The notes beneath the pieces are model-generated. The model did not search any database. It was not told the DNA's origin and saw only the letters and a program-made list of their open reading frames with translations. A program made the translations under genes and the position numbers. DNA of 64,000 bases from Hyunsoonleella pacifica (lineage in GTDB: Bacteria; Bacteroidota; Bacteroidia; Flavobacteriales; Flavobacteriaceae): NCBI RefSeq assembly GCF_004310335.1, contig NZ_SIRS01000004.1, positions 475,856 to 539,855 of the forward strand. The letters are read 5' to 3'. Of the stretch, positions 9,166-17,516 are shown piece after piece; the first letter of the stretch is position 1; the number at the start of each line of letters is the position of its first letter.

Positions 9166-11742
9166 TTGAAACCTTATTTAAAAGCATGTATTACAATATT
9201 CTTTATTGTATTTAGCTTTACACTCCAAGCTCAGAACATTGAATTTGAAAATGGGAAAACCTATACCATAGGTGGAGTTTCTGTATCGGGTAACACGAGC
9301 TTTAATGAACAAACAGTAATTGCCTATTCTGGTCTAAAAAAAGGTAAAGAAATTAAAGTTCCTGGTGAGGATATTGCTAATGCTATAAAAAAACTTTGGG
9401 GTTCTAAGCTATTTAGTGATATTGAAATTTATCTTAAAAATATTGAAGGTAGTAAAGCTTTTTTAGAAATTCGTTTGTCAGACTTACCACAATTAATCGA
9501 TGTAAAAGTCACTGGTGTTAAAAAAGGTAAAGTTGAAGGTATTATTACCGAAAACAAATTAAAAAAAGGCACAAAAGTTACAGAAAATCTTATAACTACT
9601 ACTAAAAACTTCCTAGAGAAAAAATACAGAAAAAATGGTTTTTATAATGCCAAGGTTAATATAAATACTATTGAAGTTAAAGATACTCTGGATAAAGCCA
9701 GAGTAAACATGGTTGTAGCTGTTGATAAGGGAGAAAAAGTAAAAATAAAAGACATCATTTTTGAAGGCGATTCTGCACTTAAAGAAAAAGTGCTTAGAAA
9801 AGCTATGAAAAGTACTAAAAAAATTAATCGCTTACGCATTTTAAAACGTTCTAAGTTTATAGATTCAGCGTACCAAGCTGATCTTGCCAGTGTTGTTGAT
9901 AAATATGCAGAAAATGGGTATCGTGATGCGCGTATCATTTCAGATAGTATAAGTGTAAACGATGATAAAACTATTTCCATACACGTAAAATTGGAAGAAG
10001 GCGATCTTTATAAATTTGGAAAGATTAGTTTTATTGGTAACACTGTTTATACCGATGAACAATTAGATAGATACATTCGCATTAAAGAAGGTGAAACCTA
10101 CAATGGTGTGATGTTACAAAAACGTATACAAGATAACACCAAACCCGATGGTGATGATATAGCCAACCTATATCAAAATAATGGATACCTGTTTTCATCG
10201 ATAAATCCAGTAGAAGTAAGTGCTGAAGATAATGTTATTGATTTAGAGATTAGAATTTCCGAAGGAAAACCTGCTTACTTTAATAATGTTTCAGTTGTAG
10301 GTAATGACAGAACAAATGATCATGTTATCTACAGAGAATTACGCACTCGTCCTGGACAATTATATAGTAAAGCAGATGTTGTACGCACAGTGAGGGAATT
10401 AGGGCAATTAGGATTTTTTGATGCCCAAGAAATCGCTCCTAACTTTAACAACCCCAATCCAAACGAAGGTACAATTGACATGGAGTTTTCTATTAAAGAA
10501 ACAGGTTCGAGTCAAATTGAACTTCAAGGTGGTTATGGTGGAGGTGGATTCATAGGTACACTAGGTTTATCCTTTAACAACTTCTCAATGAAGGATATTT
10601 TTAAAAAGGACGCTTACAAACCTATACCTATGGGAGATGGTCAAAAACTGGCATTACGCTTACAAGCAAGTCGTTTTTTCCAAACTTATAGTTTCTCATT
10701 CTCAGAACCTTGGTTAGGTGGTAAACGTCCTGTACAATTTTCAGTATCCTTATCCCATACAAAACAGTTTTTATTTAACCGCTTTAATGGTCGTGCTGAT
10801 AGAAGTAGAAGTTTTAATATTACAGGGATTACTCTAGGTTTAGCAAAGCGTTTAACTGTACCTGATAACTTTTTTACCTTATCTCAGGCATTAAGTTATC
10901 AAGTTTACGATTTAAACAACTATAATACCGGCTTATTTACGTTTGGTAACGGTAGCTCAAAAAACTTATCATATACCATAGGCCTTACTAGAAATAACAC
11001 ACGTATAGATCCTATTTTCCCAACAGGTGGTTCTAATTTCTCTATAACTGCTAAGCTATCGCCTCCATGGTCATTATTTGATGGAGTAGACTATGAAGGT
11101 TTAAGTAATGAACGAAATGAGCAAAATGAGATTTTAAGAGATCAATCGGCAAGCGATGCTGATAGAACGGCTGCTAACGATAGAATAAGTCAAATAGACC
11201 AAGAACGTTTTAATTGGTTAGAATTTTACAAAGTAAATTTTAAGGGAGATTGGTATACAGAACTTACTAAAAATTTAGTTTTGCGCCCAAGTATTGAATT
11301 TGGATTCTTAGGCGCTTACAACAATGATAGAGGTGTTATTCCTTTTGAACGTTTCTTTGTTGGAGGAGATGGTTTAGGAAACTTTGCACTTGATGGTCGC
11401 CAAGTAGTACAATTAAGAGGATACCCTAATCAATCTCTTTCCTCTCAAGATGGTGGGAGTATCTACAATAAATTCTCTTTAGAATTACGTTATCCTGTTA
11501 CTTTAAAAGCCTCAGCCAAAATCTATGCCCTTGGATTTTTAGAAGGTGGTAATTCTTATAATAGTTTTAGAGATTTTAATCCATTTAATATAAAGCGATC
11601 TGCAGGTTTAGGTGTAAGAATCTTTATGCCTGCATTTGGATTACTTGGAATAGATTTTGGGCGTCGTTTCGATGATATTCCAGGTCAACCAGGATCGAGT
11701 GGCGCATGGGAAACGCACTTTATAATTGGACAGCAATTTTAG
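9166..11742 (+). CDS. bamA: BamA, outer-membrane protein assembly factor
   Basis: Central Omp85 insertase of the BAM complex. No ATG is available near the N-terminus. I chose the TTG at 9166, which begins a convincing signal peptide (MKPYLKACITIFFIVFSFTL) 10 bases after uppS ends; a GTG at 9139 and a TTG at 9127, both inside uppS, are alternatives. About five POTRA domains occupy the first about 430 residues (repeats of the type ISFIGNTVYTDEQLDRYI), followed by a 16-strand barrel with the VRGY-type lid motif as QLRGYPNQ and a C-terminal strand ending in QQF. Roughly 860 residues, normal for Flavobacteriia. Probably translationally linked to uppS. Confidence 0.95.
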   Translation: MKPYLKACITIFFIVFSFTLQAQNIEFENGKTYTIGGVSVSGNTSFNEQTVIAYSGLKKGKEIKVPGEDIANAIKKLWGSKLFSDIEIYLKNIEGSKAFLEIRLSDLPQLIDVKVTGVKKGKVEGIITENKLKKGTKVTENLITTTKNFLEKKYRKNGFYNAKVNINTIEVKDTLDKARVNMVVAVDKGEKVKIKDIIFEGDSALKEKVLRKAMKSTKKINRLRILKRSKFIDSAYQADLASVVDKYAENGYRDARIISDSISVNDDKTISIHVKLEEGDLYKFGKISFIGNTVYTDEQLDRYIRIKEGETYNGVMLQKRIQDNTKPDGDDIANLYQNNGYLFSSINPVEVSAEDNVIDLEIRISEGKPAYFNNVSVVGNDRTNDHVIYRELRTRPGQLYSKADVVRTVRELGQLGFFDAQEIAPNFNNPNPNEGTIDMEFSIKETGSSQIELQGGYGGGGFIGTLGLSFNNFSMKDIFKKDAYKPIPMGDGQKLALRLQASRFFQTYSFSFSEPWLGGKRPVQFSVSLSHTKQFLFNRFNGRADRSRSFNITGITLGLAKRLTVPDNFFTLSQALSYQVYDLNNYNTGLFTFGNGSSKNLSYTIGLTRNNTRIDPIFPTGGSNFSITAKLSPPWSLFDGVDYEGLSNERNEQNEILRDQSASDADRTAANDRISQIDQERFNWLEFYKVNFKGDWYTELTKNLVLRPSIEFGFLGAYNNDRGVIPFERFFVGGDGLGNFALDGRQVVQLRGYPNQSLSSQDGGSIYNKFSLELRYPVTLKASAKIYALGFLEGGNSYNSFRDFNPFNIKRSAGLGVRIFMPAFGLLGIDFGRRFDDIPGQPGSSGAWETHFIIGQQF

Positions 11743-11827
11743 TATAAAAAATTACTTTGGCACGATATTTTCTAATAACCTTTTGATGATTTGAATGAGA
11801 ATTAAAATTTTTAAGATTAAATTTCGT

Positions 11828-11835
11828 TAATTTTG
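11828..11835 (+). promoter_or_regulatory. Candidate -7 box upstream of the ompH pair
   Basis: TAATTTTG fits TAnnTTTG and lies about 90 bases before the first ompH gene, leaving a moderate leader. No -33 TTG is found at the usual distance, so this is tentative. Confidence 0.35.
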
Positions 11836-11921
11836 AAGAGGAGATTCAAAGAAGTGACAGGAAAAATAAATCATCTGTCGTTTTTAGAATTTATAAAAAC
11901 ATAAATTAAACTATAACGCAG

Positions 11922-12944
11922 ATGCAAAAAAACGTTCTTTTTTTATTGACATTAGTAGTTATGCTAAGTGTTTCTGTACATGCGCAACGTGGTGTAAGAA
12001 TCGCATACATTGACACAGAATATATTTTAGAAAATGTCCCTGAATACCAAGAAGCGATGTCTCAGTTAGACAACAAAGCACAAAAATGGAAAAACGATAT
12101 TCAGGCCAAGCTTTCTGAAATTGCACAAAAACGAAAAGACTTAAGTAACGAAAAAGTTCTCTTAACAAACGAACTAATTGAAGAGCGCGAGGAAGATATA
12201 GCTTTTGAGGAAAAAGAAATTTTAGATTATCAGCAAAAACGTTTTGGCCCAAATGGGGATTTAATGATTCAACAGAAACAATTAATGCAACCTATACAAG
12301 ACCAAATTTTTGCAGCTGTTCAAGATATGGCAGCAAGCAGAAAGTACGATTTTATTTTTGATAAGTCTGCAGATGTTGTGATGCTTTATTCAGCTGAACG
12401 ATTTGATATTAGCGAACAAGTTTTAAGAGCCATAACAAGGTCTTCAAAACGAAAACAAGCGCAAACTAAAGCTGAACGTAAGGCTGCTTCAGCAGAAGAA
12501 ACTATTCCTGAAATAAATGAAGAGCAAGAAGCTAGAGAAAAAGCTCTAGAAGAGAAAAAAGCGGCTAGAGAGAGTGTTGTAGAAAAACGCAGACAAGAAA
12601 TATTAGCAGCTCGCGAGGCTAAGAAGAAAGAAGCTGAAGAAAGACGTCAAAAAATATTAGAAGAACGCGAAAAGGCTAAACAAGCAAAACTAGAAACTAG
12701 AAATAAATCTGTAGCTAGTAAATCAGAAAATGAAGCTACTAAAGAAGATAACACTTCAGAAAGTAAGCAAACGGAAACAAAGACCAGAGCACAACTTATT
12801 GAAGAAAACAGAAAAAAGAAATTAGAAGAGAGAGAGGCACGTAAAAAAGCATTAGAGGAAAAGAAAAAGCAAATATTAGAAGACCGTAAAAAGGCTCTTG
12901 AAGAAAAGAAGAAAGTTAGAGATAGCTTAAACAACAACAAATAA
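11922..12944 (+). CDS. OmpH/Skp-family periplasmic chaperone with long charged extension
   Basis: Skp-like holdase for unfolded outer-membrane proteins, in the periplasm. The signal peptide (MQKNVLFLLTLVVMLSVSVHAQ) is followed by the OmpH start RIAYIDTEYIL, a long alpha-helical coiled coil and the return strand DFIFDKSADVVML (about residues 25-170). Beyond this the protein carries roughly 170 extra residues, almost entirely Lys/Glu/Arg/Ala (KKALEEKKKQILEDRKKALE-type), predicted to be one long charged helix. Canonical Skp is about 160 residues, so the extension doubles it. It sits between bamA and a second, normal-length paralogue, as in many Bacteroidota, consistent with a role in BAM-dependent assembly. 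Confidence 0.88.
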   Translation: MQKNVLFLLTLVVMLSVSVHAQRGVRIAYIDTEYILENVPEYQEAMSQLDNKAQKWKNDIQAKLSEIAQKRKDLSNEKVLLTNELIEEREEDIAFEEKEILDYQQKRFGPNGDLMIQQKQLMQPIQDQIFAAVQDMAASRKYDFIFDKSADVVMLYSAERFDISEQVLRAITRSSKRKQAQTKAERKAASAEETIPEINEEQEAREKALEEKKAARESVVEKRRQEILAAREAKKKEAEERRQKILEEREKAKQAKLETRNKSVASKSENEATKEDNTSESKQTETKTRAQLIEENRKKKLEEREARKKALEEKKKQILEDRKKALEEKKKVRDSLNNNK

Positions 12945-12979
12945 ACTTAAAATTATAACACATTAATACTATTTTGAAA

Positions 12980-13486
12980 ATGAAACATTTAAAAACAATT
13001 TTATTCGCAACTGCTTTATGTATAGGTATGGTTAGTTTTGTTGGGGCGCAAAGCAAAATTGCACATATAAATACCCAGGAATTAATTCAGGCTATGCCAG
13101 AAATGGCTCAAGCTAAAGCTCAATTAGAAACACTTTCTAAAACCTATCAAACTGAATTGCAGAGTTTAGGAGCAGAGTTCCAGAAAAAGGTAGAACTTTA
13201 TGATAAAGAGGCTGCAACAAAAACAAAAGAGGAAAACACAAACCGTGCAAAAGAGGTACAAACTATGGAACAAAGTATTCGTGAGTACCAAGCTAAGGCA
13301 CAACAAGATTTACAGAAAAAAGAATTTGATTTATTAAAGCCAATTACCGAAAAAGCTAAAGATAAAATTTTAGAAGTAGCAAGAGCCCAAGGTTATGATT
13401 ACGTATTAGATTCATCTCAAGGCGTAACTATTATGGCTGATGGTAAAGATTTACTAGCAGATGTTAAAGCATCTTTAGGAATTTAA
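12980..13486 (+). CDS. OmpH/Skp-family periplasmic chaperone
   Basis: 168-residue Skp-like chaperone of standard length. I chose the ATG at 12980 rather than the TTG two codons upstream. The signal peptide (MKHLKTILFATALCIGMVSF, cleaved near VGAQ) is followed by SKIAHINTQELIQAMPEM, a Gln/Lys-rich coiled-coil hairpin and the closing strand YDYVLDSSQGVTIM. It is a tandem paralogue of the upstream long-tailed OmpH (36-base gap) and the last gene before a strong terminator. Together with bamA the three genes form an outer-membrane protein assembly module. Confidence 0.92.
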   Translation: MKHLKTILFATALCIGMVSFVGAQSKIAHINTQELIQAMPEMAQAKAQLETLSKTYQTELQSLGAEFQKKVELYDKEAATKTKEENTNRAKEVQTMEQSIREYQAKAQQDLQKKEFDLLKPITEKAKDKILEVARAQGYDYVLDSSQGVTIMADGKDLLADVKASLGI

Positions 13487-13510
13487 TCTACCCACACAAA
13501 TAACTTACTT

Positions 13511-13545
13511 AAAGCTGCTTTTTAACGAAGCAGCTTTTTTATTTT
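13511..13545 (+). terminator. Rho-independent terminator after ompH
   Basis: A perfect 10-bp stem AAAGCTGCTT/AAGCAGCTTT (13511-13520 and 13528-13537) with a 7-base loop, followed by a T tract. It ends the bamA-ompH unit only about 10 bases before the murI start codon. Confidence 0.9.
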
Positions 13546-13554
13546 TGTTAAAGT

Positions 13555-14334
13555 ATGAGCAATAACCCTATTGGCATTTTTGATTCTGGAGTTGGAGGTA
13601 CTTCTATATGGAAGGAGATACATCATTTACTTCCTAATGAAAACACTATTTATCTTGCTGATAGCGCTAATGCACCTTATGGTCCAAAAGGCTCAGAAAA
13701 AATTAAAGAACTAAGTATTAAAAACACAGAGCTTTTATTAAAAAAGGGCTGTAAAATTATAGTAGTAGCCTGTAACACGGCCACAACAAACGCTATTGAT
13801 TATTTAAGAGAAACATATAATGTCCCTTTTATTGGGATTGAACCCGCCATAAAACCAGCAGCGTTGCAAACTAAAACCAATGCAGTTGGAATTCTTGCTA
13901 CTAAAGGTACTTTATCAAGTGAATTGTTCTCTAAAACTTCTGGAAAATTTGCAAGCAATATTAAAGTTATAGAGCGTGAAGGCAAAGGTATTGTTGAACT
14001 CATTGAAAGTGGAAAACTATATTCTGATGCTATGAAAGCAATACTTTTAGAATATTTACAACCCATGCTTAAAGCCAATATTGACCATTTAGTTTTGGGA
14101 TGCACACACTACCCTTATTTAATTCCTATACTTTTAGAATTACTACCCAATCATGTTACAATAATTGATTCTGGAGCTGCTGTAGCACGACAGACTAAAA
14201 CTGTATTAGAAAAAAATAGCCTATTGAATTTATCAGCTGAAACTATAAATCTTAAGTTTTATACTAATGGTAGTATAGATGTGATGTATTCCCTTTTGGG
14301 TAAAGGTTTTGACGTTAAACACCTAAATTTTTAA
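13555..14334 (+). CDS. murI: Glutamate racemase
   Basis: Supplies D-glutamate for peptidoglycan. 259 residues. The N-terminal IGIFDSGVGGTS motif, the first catalytic Cys in VVACNTATT and the second in LGCTHYP are present, with the substrate-binding DSANAPYGPKG block, so the enzyme should be active. It begins just after the terminator of the ompH pair, so either read-through or a promoter overlapping that hairpin must drive it. A dispersed repeat element follows it immediately. Confidence 0.97.
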   Translation: MSNNPIGIFDSGVGGTSIWKEIHHLLPNENTIYLADSANAPYGPKGSEKIKELSIKNTELLLKKGCKIIVVACNTATTNAIDYLRETYNVPFIGIEPAIKPAALQTKTNAVGILATKGTLSSELFSKTSGKFASNIKVIEREGKGIVELIESGKLYSDAMKAILLEYLQPMLKANIDHLVLGCTHYPYLIPILLELLPNHVTIIDSGAAVARQTKTVLEKNSLLNLSAETINLKFYTNGSIDVMYSLLGKGFDVKHLNF

Positions 14335-14347
14335 TATTAAACGAACT

Positions 14348-14508
14348 GCGTTAGGGATTGCAACGGCATCCTTTTATGCGAAGCCTAAGAATTACTTATG
14401 TTACTTAAAAAATCAAATAGACTTAACTGATGAGACCCCGAAACTAGTTTGGGACTGCTTCGCAGAAAAGATATAGTGGAAAGCCCGACCCCTTGTGGGT
14501 AACGCCCA
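14348..14508 (+). repeat. Dispersed GCGTTAGGGATTG element, copy A (long form)
   Basis: Fills the gap between convergent murI and mgtE. It opens with GCGTTAGGGATTGCAACGG (14348-14366) and CATCCTTTT, and closes with AAAGCCCGACCCC and TAACGCCC. The terminal hexamers GCGTTA and TAACGC are complementary. An internal ACCC/GGGT hairpin sits just before the 3' end, and CCCGAAACTAGTTTGGG lies in the variable middle. Other copies are at 22674, 51365 and 55648. Not a known mobile element as far as I can tell; the Rfam Flavo-1 model is worth comparing. Confidence 0.75.
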
Positions 14509-14512
14509 AATA

Positions 14513-15892
14513 TTAAATACCAAGTATCATTTTTGCAATCCAGAAATAAAGCAGAATTCCTAAAATATCGTTGCTTGTTGTAATAAATGGCCCTGTTGCA
14601 ATAGCTGGATCTATACCACGTTTATCTAAAAACAAGGGCACAAATGTACCTATTAAACCTGCTACAACAATAACTACTACTAATGAGACCGATATGGCTA
14701 AAGCAGTGTTTAGTTCTCCTTCAAATATCCAAATAAAAACAAATAAGAAAAGGGCGAGTATCATTCCATTTAACGCTGCCAATAGCATTTCTTTTAATAA
14801 ACGGCTATTAACACTTCCTTTTACATCGTCGTTTGCTAAACCTTGCACAATAATTGCACTAGATTGCACCCCTACATTTCCTGCCATAGCAGCAATAAGT
14901 GGTGTAAAAAAGAATAGTATTACTGCTTTACCAGTAAACAAGCCTTTAAAACCTTCCATAATTATAAAAGCCCCTATACCTCCTATTAAACCTAAAAACA
15001 ACCAAGGTAATCGGGCTCGTGTAAGCTGAAGAATACTATCATCTGAGTCTACATCGCCTGTAATACCTGCAGCCATTTGATAATCTCTTTCTGCTTCTTC
15101 TTTTAATACATCTACAATGTCATCAATAGTAATACGACCTAAAAGTATTTTATTATCATCACTTTCTACAACTGGAATGGCTTCTAAATCGTACTTAGCC
15201 ATTATTTTAGCAACTTCTTCTACATCTTCATTTACATTTACATAATCTACATTTACCTTTACTAAATCTGATATTTTTTGTTCGCTTTTGGCAACTATTA
15301 AATCTTTTAAAGATAATCTACCTATAAGTTTTTCTTCTTTATTTACGACATAAATAGAGTGTACACGAGTAACTTCTTTTGCTTGACCACGAATACGACG
15401 CATACAACCAGCAACTGTCCACGTTTCGTAAACTTTAACTAACTCTTTTGCCATTAAACCACCCGCCGTATCATCTTCGTAGGCTAGAAGCTCTTTAATT
15501 TCTTCTTTATGCTCCTCGTCTTCTATCCTTGCAATTACCGCTTCTTGGCGTTCCTCAGGTAACTCTGCTATAATATCTGCTGCATCATCGGTATCTAATT
15601 CCTCAACCTCTTCAGCAATTTCTTGGGCGGTAAGGTTTTTTAGTACTTTTTCTCGATTATCTTCATCGAGCTCCATCAAAATATCTGAAGTAGTTTCAGA
15701 ATCCAACAACTTGATGACATAGATTGCCTGTTCTAGATTAAGTTCATCTAGAATTTCAGCTATGTCGGCGTAATGAAATTCATTTAGTAGTTTTTGAAGT
15801 TCCTTATCACTATTAGATGCGATAAAACTTTCAACTTGCTTTAGAAGTTCATCGGTTAGCTCAAATTGTATGTTTTCTTTTTCTTCTTCCAT
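14513..15892 (-). CDS. mgtE: MgtE-family magnesium transporter
   Basis: Mg2+ channel/transporter of the inner membrane; Mg2+ binding to the cytosolic domains closes the pore. 459 residues. The MgtE N-terminal superhelical domain (about 20-130, with ELDTDDAADIIAELPEERQ) is followed by two CBS domains (about 140-265) and a transmembrane domain of five helices with the conserved stretch PLIAAMAGNVGVQSSAIIVQ and the C-terminal segment with DPAIATGPFITTSNDI. All domains are in the expected order and length. Its 3' end meets repeat copy A; the rsmA stop is about 55 bases upstream of its start. Confidence 0.96.
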   Translation of the reverse strand: MEEEKENIQFELTDELLKQVESFIASNSDKELQKLLNEFHYADIAEILDELNLEQAIYVIKLLDSETTSDILMELDEDNREKVLKNLTAQEIAEEVEELDTDDAADIIAELPEERQEAVIARIEDEEHKEEIKELLAYEDDTAGGLMAKELVKVYETWTVAGCMRRIRGQAKEVTRVHSIYVVNKEEKLIGRLSLKDLIVAKSEQKISDLVKVNVDYVNVNEDVEEVAKIMAKYDLEAIPVVESDDNKILLGRITIDDIVDVLKEEAERDYQMAAGITGDVDSDDSILQLTRARLPWLFLGLIGGIGAFIIMEGFKGLFTGKAVILFFFTPLIAAMAGNVGVQSSAIIVQGLANDDVKGSVNSRLLKEMLLAALNGMILALFLFVFIWIFEGELNTALAISVSLVVVIVVAGLIGTFVPLFLDKRGIDPAIATGPFITTSNDILGILLYFWIAKMILGI

Positions 15893-15946
15893 CAGCTTGA
15901 CTTATAAATTTTCTCTTTGGAAAATTTGAATAAAAAAACGTGATGC

Positions 15947-16723
15947 TTATTTGCGGTCGGCTTCTATCAACTGCGTCAATTCAACAAACGCTTTAACAGT
16001 CAATTGTTCCGGACGCTTGCCAAAGATAACATTTGCTTTTAAAATATCGGATAAATCAAATGTTTTTAAACTGTTACGAAGTGTTTTTCGGCGTTGTTGG
16101 AATGCTGCTTTTACAACTTTAAAGAATAGCCTTTCATCACAGGGCAAGTTGTAGTTTTCTTTTCTAGTGAGTTTTAAAACTCCAGAATCTACTTTTGGTG
16201 GTGGATTAAATACAGACGGCGGTACTGTAAATAAATATTCGGCCTCATAAAAAGCTTGTGTAAGCACTGATAATATACCGTATACTTTACTCCCTTCTTT
16301 AGAACAGATACGTTGTGCTACTTCTTTTTGAAACATCCCTGAAAATTCTGGAATTTGATGCCGCATCTCCAAGGTTTTAAACACAATTTGCGAAGAAATA
16401 TTATAAGGAAAGTTACCTATGATTGCCAAAGGTTCTTCTTTAAATACTTCATTTAAATCGTACTTAAGGAAGTCTTTTTCAATAATTCTTGGAGCCAGAT
16501 TAAGATAAGTAGCTTGCAGGTATGCTACAGATTCATGATCGATTTCTATCACATACGTTGTAGTATCCTTTTTTAGCAGATATTTGGTAAGCACACCCAT
16601 GCCAGGACCAATCTCTAAAACATTTTTATAGCCATTTAAAGATAAGGTGTCTGCTATTTTTTGAGCGATGTTTTCATCTCTTAAGAAATGCTGACCTAGG
16701 TGTTTTTTTGCTCTTACGCTCAT
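15947..16723 (-). CDS. rsmA: 16S rRNA (adenine1518-N6/adenine1519-N6)-dimethyltransferase
   Basis: Dimethylates the two adenosines of the helix 45 loop during 30S maturation. 258 residues. The N-terminal [20 protein letters not shown] block, SAM-binding motif [16 protein letters not shown], the IEIDHESV acidic loop and the catalytic motif [10 protein letters not shown] (variant of NLPYNIS) are present, plus the C-terminal [13 protein letters not shown] segment. Followed on the same strand by mgtE and preceded by DUF4286. Flavobacteria commonly have rsmA beside mgtE. Confidence 0.97.
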   Translation of the reverse strand: MSVRAKKHLGQHFLRDENIAQKIADTLSLNGYKNVLEIGPGMGVLTKYLLKKDTTTYVIEIDHESVAYLQATYLNLAPRIIEKDFLKYDLNEVFKEEPLAIIGNFPYNISSQIVFKTLEMRHQIPEFSGMFQKEVAQRICSKEGSKVYGILSVLTQAFYEAEYLFTVPPSVFNPPPKVDSGVLKLTRKENYNLPCDERLFFKVVKAAFQQRRKTLRNSLKTFDLSDILKANVIFGKRPEQLTVKAFVELTQLIEADRK

Positions 16724-16756
16724 CGGCTTTTGGGTGTTGGCTTTTAGCCATTAACA

Positions 16757-17083
16757 TTATGTGAAATTTACAGTATACTCATCTATAATTTGAAGTTCAG
16801 TTCTAAAAGCTAACATTTTATCTGCAAACTTTTTTAATCCTTCTTGTTGTAATCTGTCGGCATCGTCACGATAGTAAGCATCTAAAGCTTCTCTGGAATA
16901 CGTTCTATATTGAATGGAATACGTAACGCCACCCATATCTTCTTCTACTAAAACTCTGGTTAAGGTAGCCTTTTCAAATTTACCTGTACTTAATACTTTT
17001 GGAATATGTGCTTTAATCCACGTTAACCATTCCTCGTGTATAGACTCGTCTATATTTACAGTAACGTTATAAATAAATTGCAT
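16757..17083 (-). CDS. DUF4286 family protein
   Basis: A 108-residue soluble protein recognised as DUF4286 from MQFIYNVTVNIDESIHEEWL at the N-terminus and the GGVTYSIQYRTYSREALDAY segment. Its predicted ferredoxin-like alpha/beta fold resembles dimeric alpha-beta barrel proteins. Function unknown. It is 33 bases upstream of rsmA and 15 bases downstream of a DUF302 gene on the same strand, so these are probably co-transcribed. Confidence 0.85.
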   Translation of the reverse strand: MQFIYNVTVNIDESIHEEWLTWIKAHIPKVLSTGKFEKATLTRVLVEEDMGGVTYSIQYRTYSREALDAYYRDDADRLQQEGLKKFADKMLAFRTELQIIDEYTVNFT

Positions 17084-17098
17084 TCTTAAAATTTACAA

Positions 17099-17497
17099 TT
17101 ATTGTGTTGCGGCATCAGTTAGTTTATTTAATGCACCAGCTATTTTTTGTAAAACAGCATCGTTAGTGGTAATACCATATCTTTCCTTAAGGTATAAAGG
17201 ATCGTTGTAGGATACATTCACAACACCATCACTATCTTGATATACTAATATTTTTTGTGGTAAATCCAAGCCGATAGTTTGCACATTTTGCATCAACGGT
17301 GTTCCTAAATTTGGATTACCAAACATGATAATTCGTGTAGGTTTTAAATCTAACCCCACTGAAGCTGCATTTGCTTGATGGTTTAACTCTGCAATAATTT
17401 TTAAGTTTGGATTATTGTCAATAAACGTTTTTAACTTTTGATATGTTGCTTCAAAATCTAGCTGACTTGTTTTACTAATTATTCCTGTTTCGCTCAT
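17099..17497 (-). CDS. DUF302 domain protein
   Basis: 132 residues, recognised as DUF302 from FEATYQKLKTFIDNNPNLKI, the LKPTRIIMFGNPNLGTPLMQ segment, and LDLPQKILVYQDSDGVVNVSY followed by YLKERYGI. DUF302 proteins are small alpha/beta proteins of unknown biochemical role. There is no signal peptide. It sits 19 bases after leuS on the same strand, likely as the second gene of the leuS transcript. Confidence 0.88.
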   Translation of the reverse strand: MSETGIISKTSQLDFEATYQKLKTFIDNNPNLKIIAELNHQANAASVGLDLKPTRIIMFGNPNLGTPLMQNVQTIGLDLPQKILVYQDSDGVVNVSYNDPLYLKERYGITTNDAVLQKIAGALNKLTDAATQ

Positions 17498-17516
17498 AAC
17501 ACATTATTTTAATGAC

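Noticed and set aside
12647-12940. Minus-strand reading frame opposite the long OmpH
   Set aside because: A Phe/Leu/Ser-rich translation is expected as the complement of a Lys/Glu-rich coding region.
13800-14105. Minus-strand reading frame inside murI
   Set aside because: A shadow of a well-supported plus-strand gene with intact active site.
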